In this document: positions 37,301 through 49,300 of the stretch, in pieces
How positions within the stretch are numbered: the first letter of the stretch is position 1
How the letters are laid out: each line of letters begins with the position of its first letter
DNA from: Spisula solida
Taxonomy: Eukaryota; Mollusca; Bivalvia; Venerida; Mactridae
DNA length: 64,000 nucleotides
Assembly: GCA_947247005.1 (NCBI GenBank)
Contig: OX365945.1
Span: forward strand, 33,100,551 to 33,164,550
Direction: 5' to 3'
Program-made: the position numbers and the translations under genes
The notes under the pieces: generated by a model
What the model saw: the letters and a program-made list of their open reading frames with translations, nothing else
Database searches by the model: none
What the model was told of the DNA's origin: nothing

Positions 37301-40300
37301 CACACATAAACTTAGATAAAATGATCATGATGAGTTTATCATTCATTGCTTGATGTGTTTTTAATTATTAGATATTCTACCACATAATAAAATCATGATT
37401 TATTAAAATGAAAGCACACAGTATAATACATGTATTTTTAATGGCTTCATTATTATTATGGCAACACATTAACATAAAGTGTGAATCAAATGCTCACTGA
37501 ATAATAAAGTAAATCAGACTCAAAGAGCATACAATAACTTCCTGGTGGAGGCAGGTCATTACTTTAACCAATTGCCATGAAAATGTTGATTTGATTTCTT
37601 CAACATGTAGAAAAGTTACCATTTACTTGTGGAAGGGTTATAATTTCTATGTTAGTTACACTGGTTAAGATACGGTCCAGGAAAACTTGTAAGGGAGGTG
37701 AATCGGTCACTGTATAATTAACTGAACAGTTGTGTTAAATCTGAATAAACAATTACATTGCAAAGGGTATACTGTTTTTATCACCAATAATGGTGTCCTT
37801 ATAATGGTCAACCAGGACAAAGGTTATACTGTCTGCATCACAATGACAGCTAGCCAGCAATTTGGAAAGTGCCATTCTGCCCAATATGTGTCCATACATT
37901 ACATGCACAAAAACACAGTATGTATTTCACAAAGACAATTATCCACAGCCATGGAGAACATTAGGAGGCTAACAGTACAACCTCTCCAGAGTGGACCTCT
38001 GTAGATCGACAACCTCTCTATAACATCTTCCCCAAATTCCCCTAAGCCGATATTCTCCATAATTTGAACCTCTGTAGAGCAACAACCTCTCTATAACAAC
38101 ACCTTCCCTAAATTCCCCTAGGCTTATTGAACCATAATTTTAACCTCTGGATAGCAAAAACCTCTAAACAATGGCCAATATTTGCAACTCCCAAAGGGTT
38201 TTGCCCAACAGAGGTTGTACTGTACTATACATGTAGTATGTACATGTATGCAGTCACAGATTCCCTACACAGTACAGACAGACAGGCTCTAATTACTGTA
38301 GTTATTGTTGAACATGATATAACTCATAGGGAGGGCTAACAAAGTATGCAGGTGCAAGTAGACACTATATTACACAACAACAAACTTACTCAACAACAAA
38401 ACTGACAACAATAATATCCATCTTATGTCAGTTGTCACATTGAATCAAAACTACATCATTTACAAGACAATTATGCAAGGTTTTAGCGTACAATCTGTAA
38501 ATGTACATACATTGCATTGCAATTATAAATCCTAGTCAAATGTACATACAGCCTGCAGTCTTTCATTTTAGTAATGAAAACTAAGAGTCCTTTAGACCTA
38601 CTGAACTTAAAATTTCAATGAGTCCGAAGGACTGTGTAAAAATAAAAAAAGAATCTCCAAAATGCAATGCCAAACAATTTCGATGAGTCAGGGACTCGCA
38701 CCAAAATGAAACACTGAATACAGTATTTAAAATTTAAATACAGACTATGCGTTAACCTTGACTATGAAAAAACATTTTCAGTCTTGCTTTTGAGCCCTTG
38801 CACCATTAGGCATTGAGCACTTTCGTAATTTCTGCGAGCCCGAAATGAAGTTGAGTAGCCAGATTATACTTTGGGCTAGCCGCTTACTGTATAAAATACT
38901 CTACCCGTACACCAGTAGCATATGAAACTCATTATTAATGTATAGCAATACTGTATACAGACATCTTTATTTATAATGGTCTAGTAGAAGAAATGTCAGA
39001 CAAAATGTAATTCGGACCAAAATAAAAACTGGGTCCTCAATATACCAGGCGTCAGTTTGAGTTTTTTAAAGAGGACATAAGCATAATAAGCTGAGTGAGT
39101 AATGTACACCTGGGGACGTTATTTAGCTCATAGGCCACACACCTATATAATATATTTATAGACATGTAAATGATGTGACAGTACTATAGGCAACACACCT
39201 ATATTTAGACATGCAAATGATATGTACTGAAAACAAAGAGTGGCGATCCTTTAGTTCACATAAATTACAAATAATGGTATATAATGGTTACAATGAGGTT
39301 ATATAGTAATGTATTATAGAAGGTTTGTGAGGTTAAATCAGGTGAGTCAGGTCATAGACAACAATACATTGATACGTTCATATTGCATTCGCCTCGGGAT
39401 AAATGAATAATGCTATAGTTGGACATGTACAGTTTGTACTATCGTTAAGACTATACATACATATGTGCATAATAGATATAGGTACACATTACACGGTGCA
39501 ACATACCAAAGCTACTTTAAATGTTTAGTATCCCGGCCCTTCCCCAGGGGCAGAAGGCACTGTTGCATCCCTGTTTCAAACATTGTTTTATCTTTTGAAA
39601 TTCAGCATATGAAATTTCAAATTACTAGAACTAACTTTTACTTAGTCAATACTTGGAATTTTTTCATCATATAAATTTATTTTCATCAGAAAAGTTCATT
39701 TTTCTTTGTGCAGCCAATCCAGATTTCCTGATTATCCCGCATTATATAGGACCCCTGGATGGATCATGTAATGTTGGGTTCGAGTCTTGGGATTCGATCC
39801 AACCCCTCATTTTAGTGCTTTATATAGTAAGCTTGAACTACATGTATTTTTGGGGGGTTACGGATGATAAGTTCTGTCACTTCTGTGTTTGTCTCTTGTG
39901 TGGGAGGCTAGACGCTGCCGCTGCTTCTGTGTGGCTTAATTTACAGTACTTACATGTATTACATAAAGGACACCCACCATAAACACCAAGATCATGGGTG
40001 ACACAATACCGGGCAGTTTAAACTTTAACTACAGGTTACTGGGTATATATATTCAATCATCTACACAAATTACATTTATCTGCCTCCAGCCATGAACTAC
40101 CAGCTTTCATCTATCAACAAGATTACAAGCAACAATACATTGTACAAGTATAAAAGATACATATAATAGATAAACGAGACAAGCTGGTTCATCAACCACA
40201 CCATTAATGGCTAATTTTTAAAACAGATTTTTACAAATGGGTGTGAATGAAGATTTCAAAAGGTGATGTTGCATAAGAAAACATTAACATCCTTTTAAAA

Positions 40301-43300
40301 TTCACCGATAAAATGCAACATCATGGAAATTTATGAAATCGGAAACTTAGTTATTACCAATTTATTGAAATACCGGCACTATAATAGCCCAAATATCAAA
40401 ACATACAGCAATTTTCTTGGAAATACGATAATTGGGTTACAAGCATGGATAATGGTATTTTAAATCATAAGTACATTGCCTGCACTATATAAGTATTTTA
40501 CAAGTCAAATAGTTTTCTGTGGCCAGATGATTTACCGTAGTTGTATTGTTTAGGATGTGTTTTTTGCAGTTTGGATGCTGATCGAATTTATTCCGGTGTA
40601 TGTTTAAATATATCTGTCCAAAAAATTCAAATACATGACTTGTAATATCGGACAATTCCGATTAATCTAACACAACTAACTATAATATGTAACAGTAATT
40701 TTGAACTTTATCACAACAAATGTCATGATGAGATATAAATCGTATTTAGTTTAAACAAACATATACTAGTATCCTCTAATTATTTGGTTTTGTTATGTGC
40801 CAAGCGAACGAACAACACAGAATTTGAAAAACATTTATCATACGTATCAATATACCATGCTTCAGTTAATCTAGCAATGTGTTCTCTACGGGATGTACTC
40901 CATTGCTCACTATATTTATCATTGACCGAGACGCTTTGCTTATGCAGCTGCAGACACCTGTTGTTTAGATACATGTCTCAATTGCCTAGCGCTCGCAGTG
41001 AAATTTCGGACAGTTCTGATTTCTTCGGTAAATAAACTATTGCAATGCGACAAAGACCGATGTTATCCGCATGGAGTAATGGAATTAGTCTGGTTCACGA
41101 CATTCTTACAAAATGCTTCTTTTTTTTGGATTTTTTTTTTAAATTGTAAATTATCAGGTCACGTGCCCCTCCATGGACTTTTCACTTTGAGCATACCAAT
41201 AGACCTGCGGGATTCAGCCGCCCGCAGGTAATAGGCGAGTCTGTCTTGAGACTCAAAACATACAGCATTTTATTGGGGAATAGAGTATGGGTTACAAGCA
41301 TAGATAATGTTACTATAAATCATACTCTTCATTTTTTGAGAAAGTTGCACAATATTGTAACTTACCCTGCAGGATATGCTATGAGACCAGAGTTAGGATC
41401 ACAGGCAAAAGTTGCATTGCTGGTAGCTGTCAGGCCAAGTACTCTCTCTAATGTTACCTGAAAGTAGAACAATGTCATTGGGATTAGATTTAGTGTTGTG
41501 TTATGGTGCATCAACAATTAATGGTCATTCAGGGCACATTTAAAACAACAAAAGGGCCATTAGCTCACATGAGATTGGACTTGGGCGGAGCATTTACTTG
41601 TTCAGTTGGGCATTGTGCCTTGTATGTTTTCTGTGCTCGACTTGTTGAGTGCTGCCTTCCCTGCCTGAGTATTATCTTTTTGCAGTTTAGGCAAAATCAG
41701 TATTTTTTATGCCATTGACCCCCCTGGTGATACATGTACAGTTGCAACTTTGACACACAATGTCACTTGGTTTAAAAAAGATTGTGTCACAATTATTACC
41801 TCTACATTTCTTTCATGTAGCCTTAGGTGACCACGTTTTAACCCTAGATGACTCAGATGTAAACTTGACCTAGACACTTAAGGACTTTACGGCTGCAGAG
41901 CAGGGTATAGTCTGGTATAGTCTGGTTCTCGTCATCAATATTGCTGTAGTAGTACTATAGTAGTGCCGTAGGCGTGTGCCGGTAACCAGACTATCCACCA
42001 AATAGCCCAGTCATAAAGCCAATTGTCACCAGATTTCATAAAGATTAGGCCAAAACTGTGACCTCTGGTCAGTGTTAACAATGTTTTTTTTTATACATAC
42101 ATGTAGCATATTGACCTAGATTTTGACCCAAGATGACCAACCCAGTTGGGAACTTTGACTTAGTAGATTTTATAGAGACAATTGAACATAGTGAGGCCGA
42201 ACTTTCTTGGTTTCCCCACCCTAGCAGATTTAGAATGGGTATAGGTAGGTAGGGTAAATTTTTGGAATTGTTTCAGTATGATAGTTATTGTTTAAGACAT
42301 ACTAATAATGAAATTTAGAATTAACTCTAAGGTAAAAACTAACAGTCTTAAATTTAATGGTAAGAAAGAAGCCAGTAAACAAAAAAATACAATTTTCACA
42401 TCCAATTTTTGATAAAAAAATATTATTTCAATTTGGGCATTTTTTTGTTTGTTGGAAAAATCGAAAAATAAAAATTCTGATAGCGAGAGAGGAATTAAAC
42501 TTGATAATAATACTATTGCTTTGGTCTATAATTCATAACCATAAATTACTCATTGAGTGCATGATTAACAACATAACAAAAACTATATAACGGTACACCA
42601 AATGCAAATACCAGAACACAGCAACATGTGCCAACATACAATCTGGACAAAAGCTTAATTCAGAAATCATGTCAAACACATTATGCTTGTCCAAGTATAA
42701 AATCTAAGCAACAAAGTGACATTGTTGAGAAAATCCTTAATTTAGAAACCATGTCAAACGCAGTGTCAATGAGTTATCCTATATGTATTAAATCTTACAT
42801 TTTGTAGATTAAAGTTTTGGAGTCCTTAGGTAAACATTGTGCTCGCGGTACGCAAGCTGTCAATACTATGTCAGCGTATTATACTACGATAATGATTAAA
42901 TCGGTAATTATTGGCCCTTATTAAGCTTATTATCAATGATAAAAAAAAACCAATCAGATAAACAAAGTCTAAGGTTATTTATGTGTAGTAGGTGTATATG
43001 GGTATATAAGATTGCAATATTCAATATAATTATATTAGGCCAGAGTTCTTTTATTTTTCGTTACTCGGACCCTAGCTCCTGTCCAATTTTTCGGCATTTT
43101 CAAAAAAAAATATTGAAAAACTGGAAAAAAACAAAATTGCATATAATGTTTTGATGATAAATGGACCAGCCTTGTATTATTATTTCATTAATTTGTTAAT
43201 AATAAGTTTTATTATATTAGTGTTTCACTACAGTGTCCTAGTCTTAAGATAATTTGGCTGTTTTCTTGAAAACTAACACTGTTGTTGAGTGTTGATTGCT

Positions 43301-46300
43301 TTCAATCGGACCGTCATTGACTATTCTACCACCAGCAGCACATGGAAGCTATATTTTGGGAGTTTTTATTTTTTCTCCTCCTCCTGTGGACTTTTTTCTG
43401 AAAAATGTCCGAGTAACTAAAAATTAAAAAACTCTGGCCTTATGGTCTTGACTGTATAATAACCCACCTTTTACGCTACATAGTAAACTTGACTTAACCG
43501 ATTTAAACACTTGAATGAAAAGAAAGCTGTAAAGTCTATTGCCAATAGTTTTAGATATTTTCATTTGTTACACAATATTTCTAAAATCTGTAAATCAAAC
43601 ATATACAGTCATGTATCCCCGGGAGTTTGCACAAACTATTTGCAGGGGTTTGCACACTATTCGTGGGGGTTTGCACACACTATTCGCAGCTACACATCAG
43701 TGAGTCAGTGACTTAACAGCTTAACTTAACGTCTGTAGATAGCAAATTCATTATAAAAAGGTTTTTAAAATACGCTTTACTTCAATTTTTGTTGCTGTGT
43801 AATATGACGAATACATATTACATTCGTTTATCATAAACACCTGCTTATTAAAATTTCATCAATGTCACATAGTTGTAGGAGCCTAAAGAATGATAGAATA
43901 AACTTTGATCCAAAACTAAGTGCAAAAATTGTAATATTCAAAGACGAGGCTCAAAATTGTAAAGCATTTATCGATACAATCAATCACAGCATTGTTTTCA
44001 TACCAGAATGTGTAAAATTGGCAAGCTTATAATACAATAGCAAAAATGTTCACCTGTGAGTGTCACAAAAGAGATAGGTCTTTCACGAAACACAAGAATT
44101 TTCAGTAAAATACAATGCACGTACATGTACCACTGGGAAGTTTATATGTATTGAAGATATTCACGAAACAATTACTTTAATATGTGGCAACTTCTAATTC
44201 TAATGAGAATAGGCTTCAGCTGAGATTGATCACATTTCTTCACACATACTGTATATCAACCCAGATTGGTTAGATCTGACCTGTAGCTGAGTTTCAAAAT
44301 TGACAAATCAGTGACTTTTTTGGCTATTTTTGGGGCCGAATACAGGCCCCTTCCCCTAGCAAAATAACCTCCATTTTCCCCAAAAATCTTATTTTTGTCC
44401 CAAAAAGTATGCATATTTTCCCCCTTTTGTGCTCACTGGTTTCAATGCAACTACAGTATAGCTGTTTTAAAGTCATAACAATGGATATTCAAACTTGCAA
44501 GAGTCGTTGTCACATATGACTAGAGTACTGTATTATCAGTAGAAAATAGCAATTTATGAACACAAAACAATCTTTTTTAATAATTCCCAAAATGCGCTAA
44601 ATTTCCCAATTTAAAGGCACAGATTTTTAATTTGTTCAAGAAAAATCACTGCCAATAGCAACACTGGACTTATCTTGAACACTTTAGTTTCAAAGATGAC
44701 CAATGGCAGCACAATGGCAAAGGGAACACAGGAATTATTCTGAACAATTAAGTTTCAAACTTGACCAATAGAAATGTACCGAATATGTGCCAACATCATC
44801 GCGGCTGGCTGCATGAAGATACCACACTGCACATCAAGTAAATTACTTTGAAATACAAAGTACAATCACACAAGGACTATTTCATGAGGTAAACATATGT
44901 TACAAAACAATACTTTGTGATGTCTGAATGGACAGTTGAATAGACGAGCTGTCATTAACTTAATGAGATTACAAGCAAAATTAAACTCCAAATACAAAGT
45001 ACTGACATACATGTACAACCATGAACTGACATGTATACATCCTATTAAGTTAATGGCAATTTTCGTCTGGGAAGTTTGTGAGGTATATACAGGCCTAGAC
45101 ACTAACCAGTGATTTTTTTCGCTTCTTTGGGAAAGGGTCAGGGTCCATTCAGATTGGGAATTTTCGCATCGTGACAACTTGAAATTGGGAATTTTCATAA
45201 AGCAGAAAGGCCAAATAAAACAGAAAAAGATATTACATGTGACTATTTACTGGTTTCTGTAAACTTTAATGCTTGACCTCTTGTTAAAAATGTTTGTAAC
45301 TTTGTCATTTTATGTCAGATTTTGAATTTTTTTTTTTAAATCTTCATTGGGAATTTCTGCCTTCAAATTTGGGAAAATTAAAGCCTTTTTCAAATTGGGA
45401 AGGTACCGTTTACCGGTAGCAAACGAAGAAGGAAAAAAATCACTGCTAACTATTTTGGCCACTGGTCCGACAGGGCAAAAGCACCCAATTTGTAAATAGG
45501 ACAGTTACTGGTCCTCCAGAATTTTCACTGGTCCTTCTGGATTTTTAAGTGGTCTCAGACCAGCGGACCAGTGTTAGTGTCGAGCCCTGATATATGTATA
45601 ATAGTATATACAATTAACCTGAGTCTTATTAGCCCAGAGTCTGTAAATTTAGGATTTAGATAGATCTACTTGTTTGAATCACCAAAAGTGAATAGCTTTC
45701 CTGTATACTCTATACATAAACTGTACTGTTACAGTCTGAATCAATAATTACTTGTTCCGGACAACAAGAGTCTGGACAAGTGTTAATTTCTGCTGACCTG
45801 TGTAAATAACTAAAAATATGGGCCAGAGTATTAAAATATCTAAAAATATGGGCCAGTGTTACAATGTCAACATTCACATGAAATGATGAATCATCATTGA
45901 AGTACTCATGTCAAGGCAATGTTATATATATCCCAGTCATAAAAACTGGACTGTTTACATTCAACATTGTCATAAAATTTTACAACAAAACCTAACCAAA
46001 GAAAAGTAAGTATGTTAACAGGCTGGTAATTACTTGCTTCATTTTACAAACACTATTATAGTAAACCTTACTTTACCGCCTACATCGAAACTTGTTTTAC
46101 GATTGAGGTTTAGGGTCAGAGATATTCATTGTAGCTCATACATCGACCAGGGGTGACCAATATTTACATAGTAAAGGTATTAAATGTTAACGTATCCTTA
46201 TCACTCTATTTAAACCTTAACTCTCACTAGTTTTATAATGAAGCATTTTTAAAATCCAAACGATCGTTAAAACAAGCTATCATGGAGGTATTTCACAGAT

Positions 46301-49300
46301 ACTAGCATTATTTGTCATTTAATATATAGTAAATACACTGGACAAATTATATGTATGAATGAGACTGAGTGTATAGTGAGAATTCATTGATACACAACAA
46401 TCATTACATGGTATCAAGTGAATAGGTTGACAAGTTCTTCATTTAAAGAGGTAGTTACACGTTTAAGTAATCAAAATCAAATGTAATCAATTTTCGTGAC
46501 AAAATTTGCCCAATATTCAATAATGATATAGAATGAAAGGCAGCAAAAACAAGACTGCGTTCACTAAACGCTTATGCCCCCTGTGGAAGCCTTGTCCATA
46601 AATAAGTCTAAGTCCAAAATTAGGTCAAGGTGAAGGTCAAAATGGGGTTAGGTGGTACAGGCGTGTGGAGAGTGTTCATACACAACATCCATGCAAGTAT
46701 GAAAGCTTTGTAGCAAGCCATATTAATGCTAGAAGAAACGGTCAATTTGGGTTAACCAGGACGGACGGACGAACGGACGAACTGACGGACAGGTGAATCA
46801 CTATATGCCTCCCCATCTATCGATAGGGGGGCATAAAAATAAATAAAGTACAAACTCTAAACTTTATATTTATAAGGATTAAGTCATCTGACCCTTCAAT
46901 TGAATAAAACAATTCCATCCCTAAGTGCCCACTTGGAGGCACATTATTAAATCAAAGTTCTGATAAAAAAAACAAGTCTTTTACACCACTTTTTTATTGA
47001 TAAACAAACGAACCTGGGTGTCATACACATGTTCAACACAGAGAAAAGTTAACACCTATAATCATAATAAAAGTATAACAATGATGTATATAACTGGTAC
47101 TCTGTATAACATACGGGCAACAATATTAACACCAGCAGATTCTCTTCCACTATAAACTTCTAACAACATTTGTGATTGAGCCAAACCAGATAAAAACTTC
47201 AAATATAATCAACAGTTATTGGTCATTATATAAACAAGGACTTGACAAGCGGAAAGCATTGATCATCAAAGTGGAAAAAAAGTATTATTGACAATAAAAT
47301 ACACAAATATTTGTATTGACAAGGTCTGGTGTATAAACAATGGGATTACATGTATACATGGTAAGCAGTGACAGACACTGTAGTTCTGGTTCCATTCAAT
47401 CTAAGGACTTATGGTGTACCTTTCATGTAAAATTATTACCCATATATGTTTTAACTTTATACAATGAATTTGCACCAAAGCAATCATGGCCTTTTTCAAT
47501 TTTCATTTTTACTTTGGCATAGGTAATGGAGGAAATGTATTGGTATTTTCAATTTTTTGGTAACTTTTGAAGAGGTATTCTTCATTTTTGTGTTTAAGTT
47601 TGCATGATTTTTAACGTCTTATACTTCTTCACTTGAAATAAAACCTGTAATGAATCGATTCATACTTCAAAATATCCAGACAAAAATTCAGGTACTTGTA
47701 AAGTACCCCTAAAAGTTTGAAGTTTACAAGGCCTTCTTTTATTACCAATTCAATAAAAGTATGTTGTGACTGTCACCTTATTTACCTCATTTAACAGAAC
47801 TTTGTAACTTGTATACCAGGAAATATTGAGCATACAAAATGACAAACCTATTTTAAATTGTTTATACTGTTATGATGTATTGAAATAAGCCAGGCATGAC
47901 AGTTGCATTCAGGAATGAATGTTAAATACAAATAAATAAATACATGGGATACTATACCCATCTAATGTAGTAATGATCTTCATCACTACATGCTTTCATG
48001 CACGAGAAATAAATTATATTTAAATACAGACTGATGTCAGCTATCGTTATCTACTACACTTCAATTAAACATTAAAATTATAATGTTAACTTTAAATAGG
48101 ATGTCAAAAATTCAACCAATTAATGAATGGGAATCAGTGTCACTCAGATTGCGTGCATACTGCATAATACTGCATAATACTGATGTCAATATGAATTTTG
48201 ATATATACCATTTCATTCCATACCGGTATATATACATGAAATAATGAAAATGTAAATGATCATTTAGCAAACCTGTGCATCTTTTAAAACATAAATTTTA
48301 TGAAGCCAGAGATTATGATATTGAACACAAATTTTGTAAAGCCAGTTATTTATTATCACGATTCACATTAAACTTAAAGCCCTGTTCTCACATTCCCGGT
48401 TTTGTATCCCCGATGAGTCCCGCTTTGTAATCCGGGGGGAAGCGTGTCTAACCGGAAAGACAACCATAGCGGCACCGTGAACATCTAGGCTTATCCGGGC
48501 TATACAAGATAAACCTTGACGCACCAGTTACATGTAACTATTAAACAGGGGTTCACCGGGAGCGATATCGAGAACCGGCTTTATCAGGGGATCACCGGGA
48601 CAATACCGGAACCTTCCTGGGAATTACCGTATCTCTAGCCTATGTCTACATTGATAAACGGTAGCATACCAGGTATGATATACTAGTAGAAAGAGCATTT
48701 GGGCCAATCGATGACACTGTTTAGACTGAATTTGCATCAGCTCTTTTTCCACTACCTCAGGTGGAGGTGATGGTGACCTCCCAACAGCGGAATCATTCCG
48801 ATTCAGCTTCTGATTTCTCAGGCTCAATCAGCCCGCATTTCTTAGCTGGCTTCTTATTTCTTTGAAAACGTGATATGATATGATTAAGCTCCTAATGAGA
48901 ACTGATGTATACCAGCTTTCCTTCACCGGGGCAGTGAGAACGGGGCTTAACTGCAATCGGCTGTTATTCTCAATCAAACAATAACAGGTCCATATTATTA
49001 ATATTTATCTATGAAATAAATCCTGTCATGAATCTGACTATCCAATATATTTATCATAATAAAACAAATGTTTCACAAAGATTGTGTTATGTATTTTGGC
49101 TAATACCTGCGGTTGCTGGGTTTGAGTCTCATGTCAGACCTGTGCACTTTTCCTACCTTTTATTCCTGTTGATTTATTTACAGAAAGACTACCTGGGGAA
49201 CCTTTTAATGATAATGTCTTTAAAAACACTGCATGGATAGAAAATAAATACCAGTCACAACATTAAACGCTGCTTTTTTATAAACTGATGAAAACAACTC

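Larger units (their letters stand above)
26211..41365. other. Intron 2 (15.2 kb)
   Basis: It is filled with minisatellites (32,505-33,380; 36,131-36,577; 36,668-36,786), MITEs (31,681; 32,149; 34,790; 35,551; 37,973), a 340-bp repeat (30,384), G- and C-runs, and one unexplained protein-like frame at 29,106. The stretches 26,250-27,200 and 38,400-40,700 show no clear gene or array. Confidence 0.65.

Noticed and set aside
48624..48827. 67-codon frame with [17 protein letters not shown] as a host exon
   Set aside because: It sits inside an inverted-repeat element, has no family match that I know, and breaks no phase of the host gene. It is kept only as part of the element.
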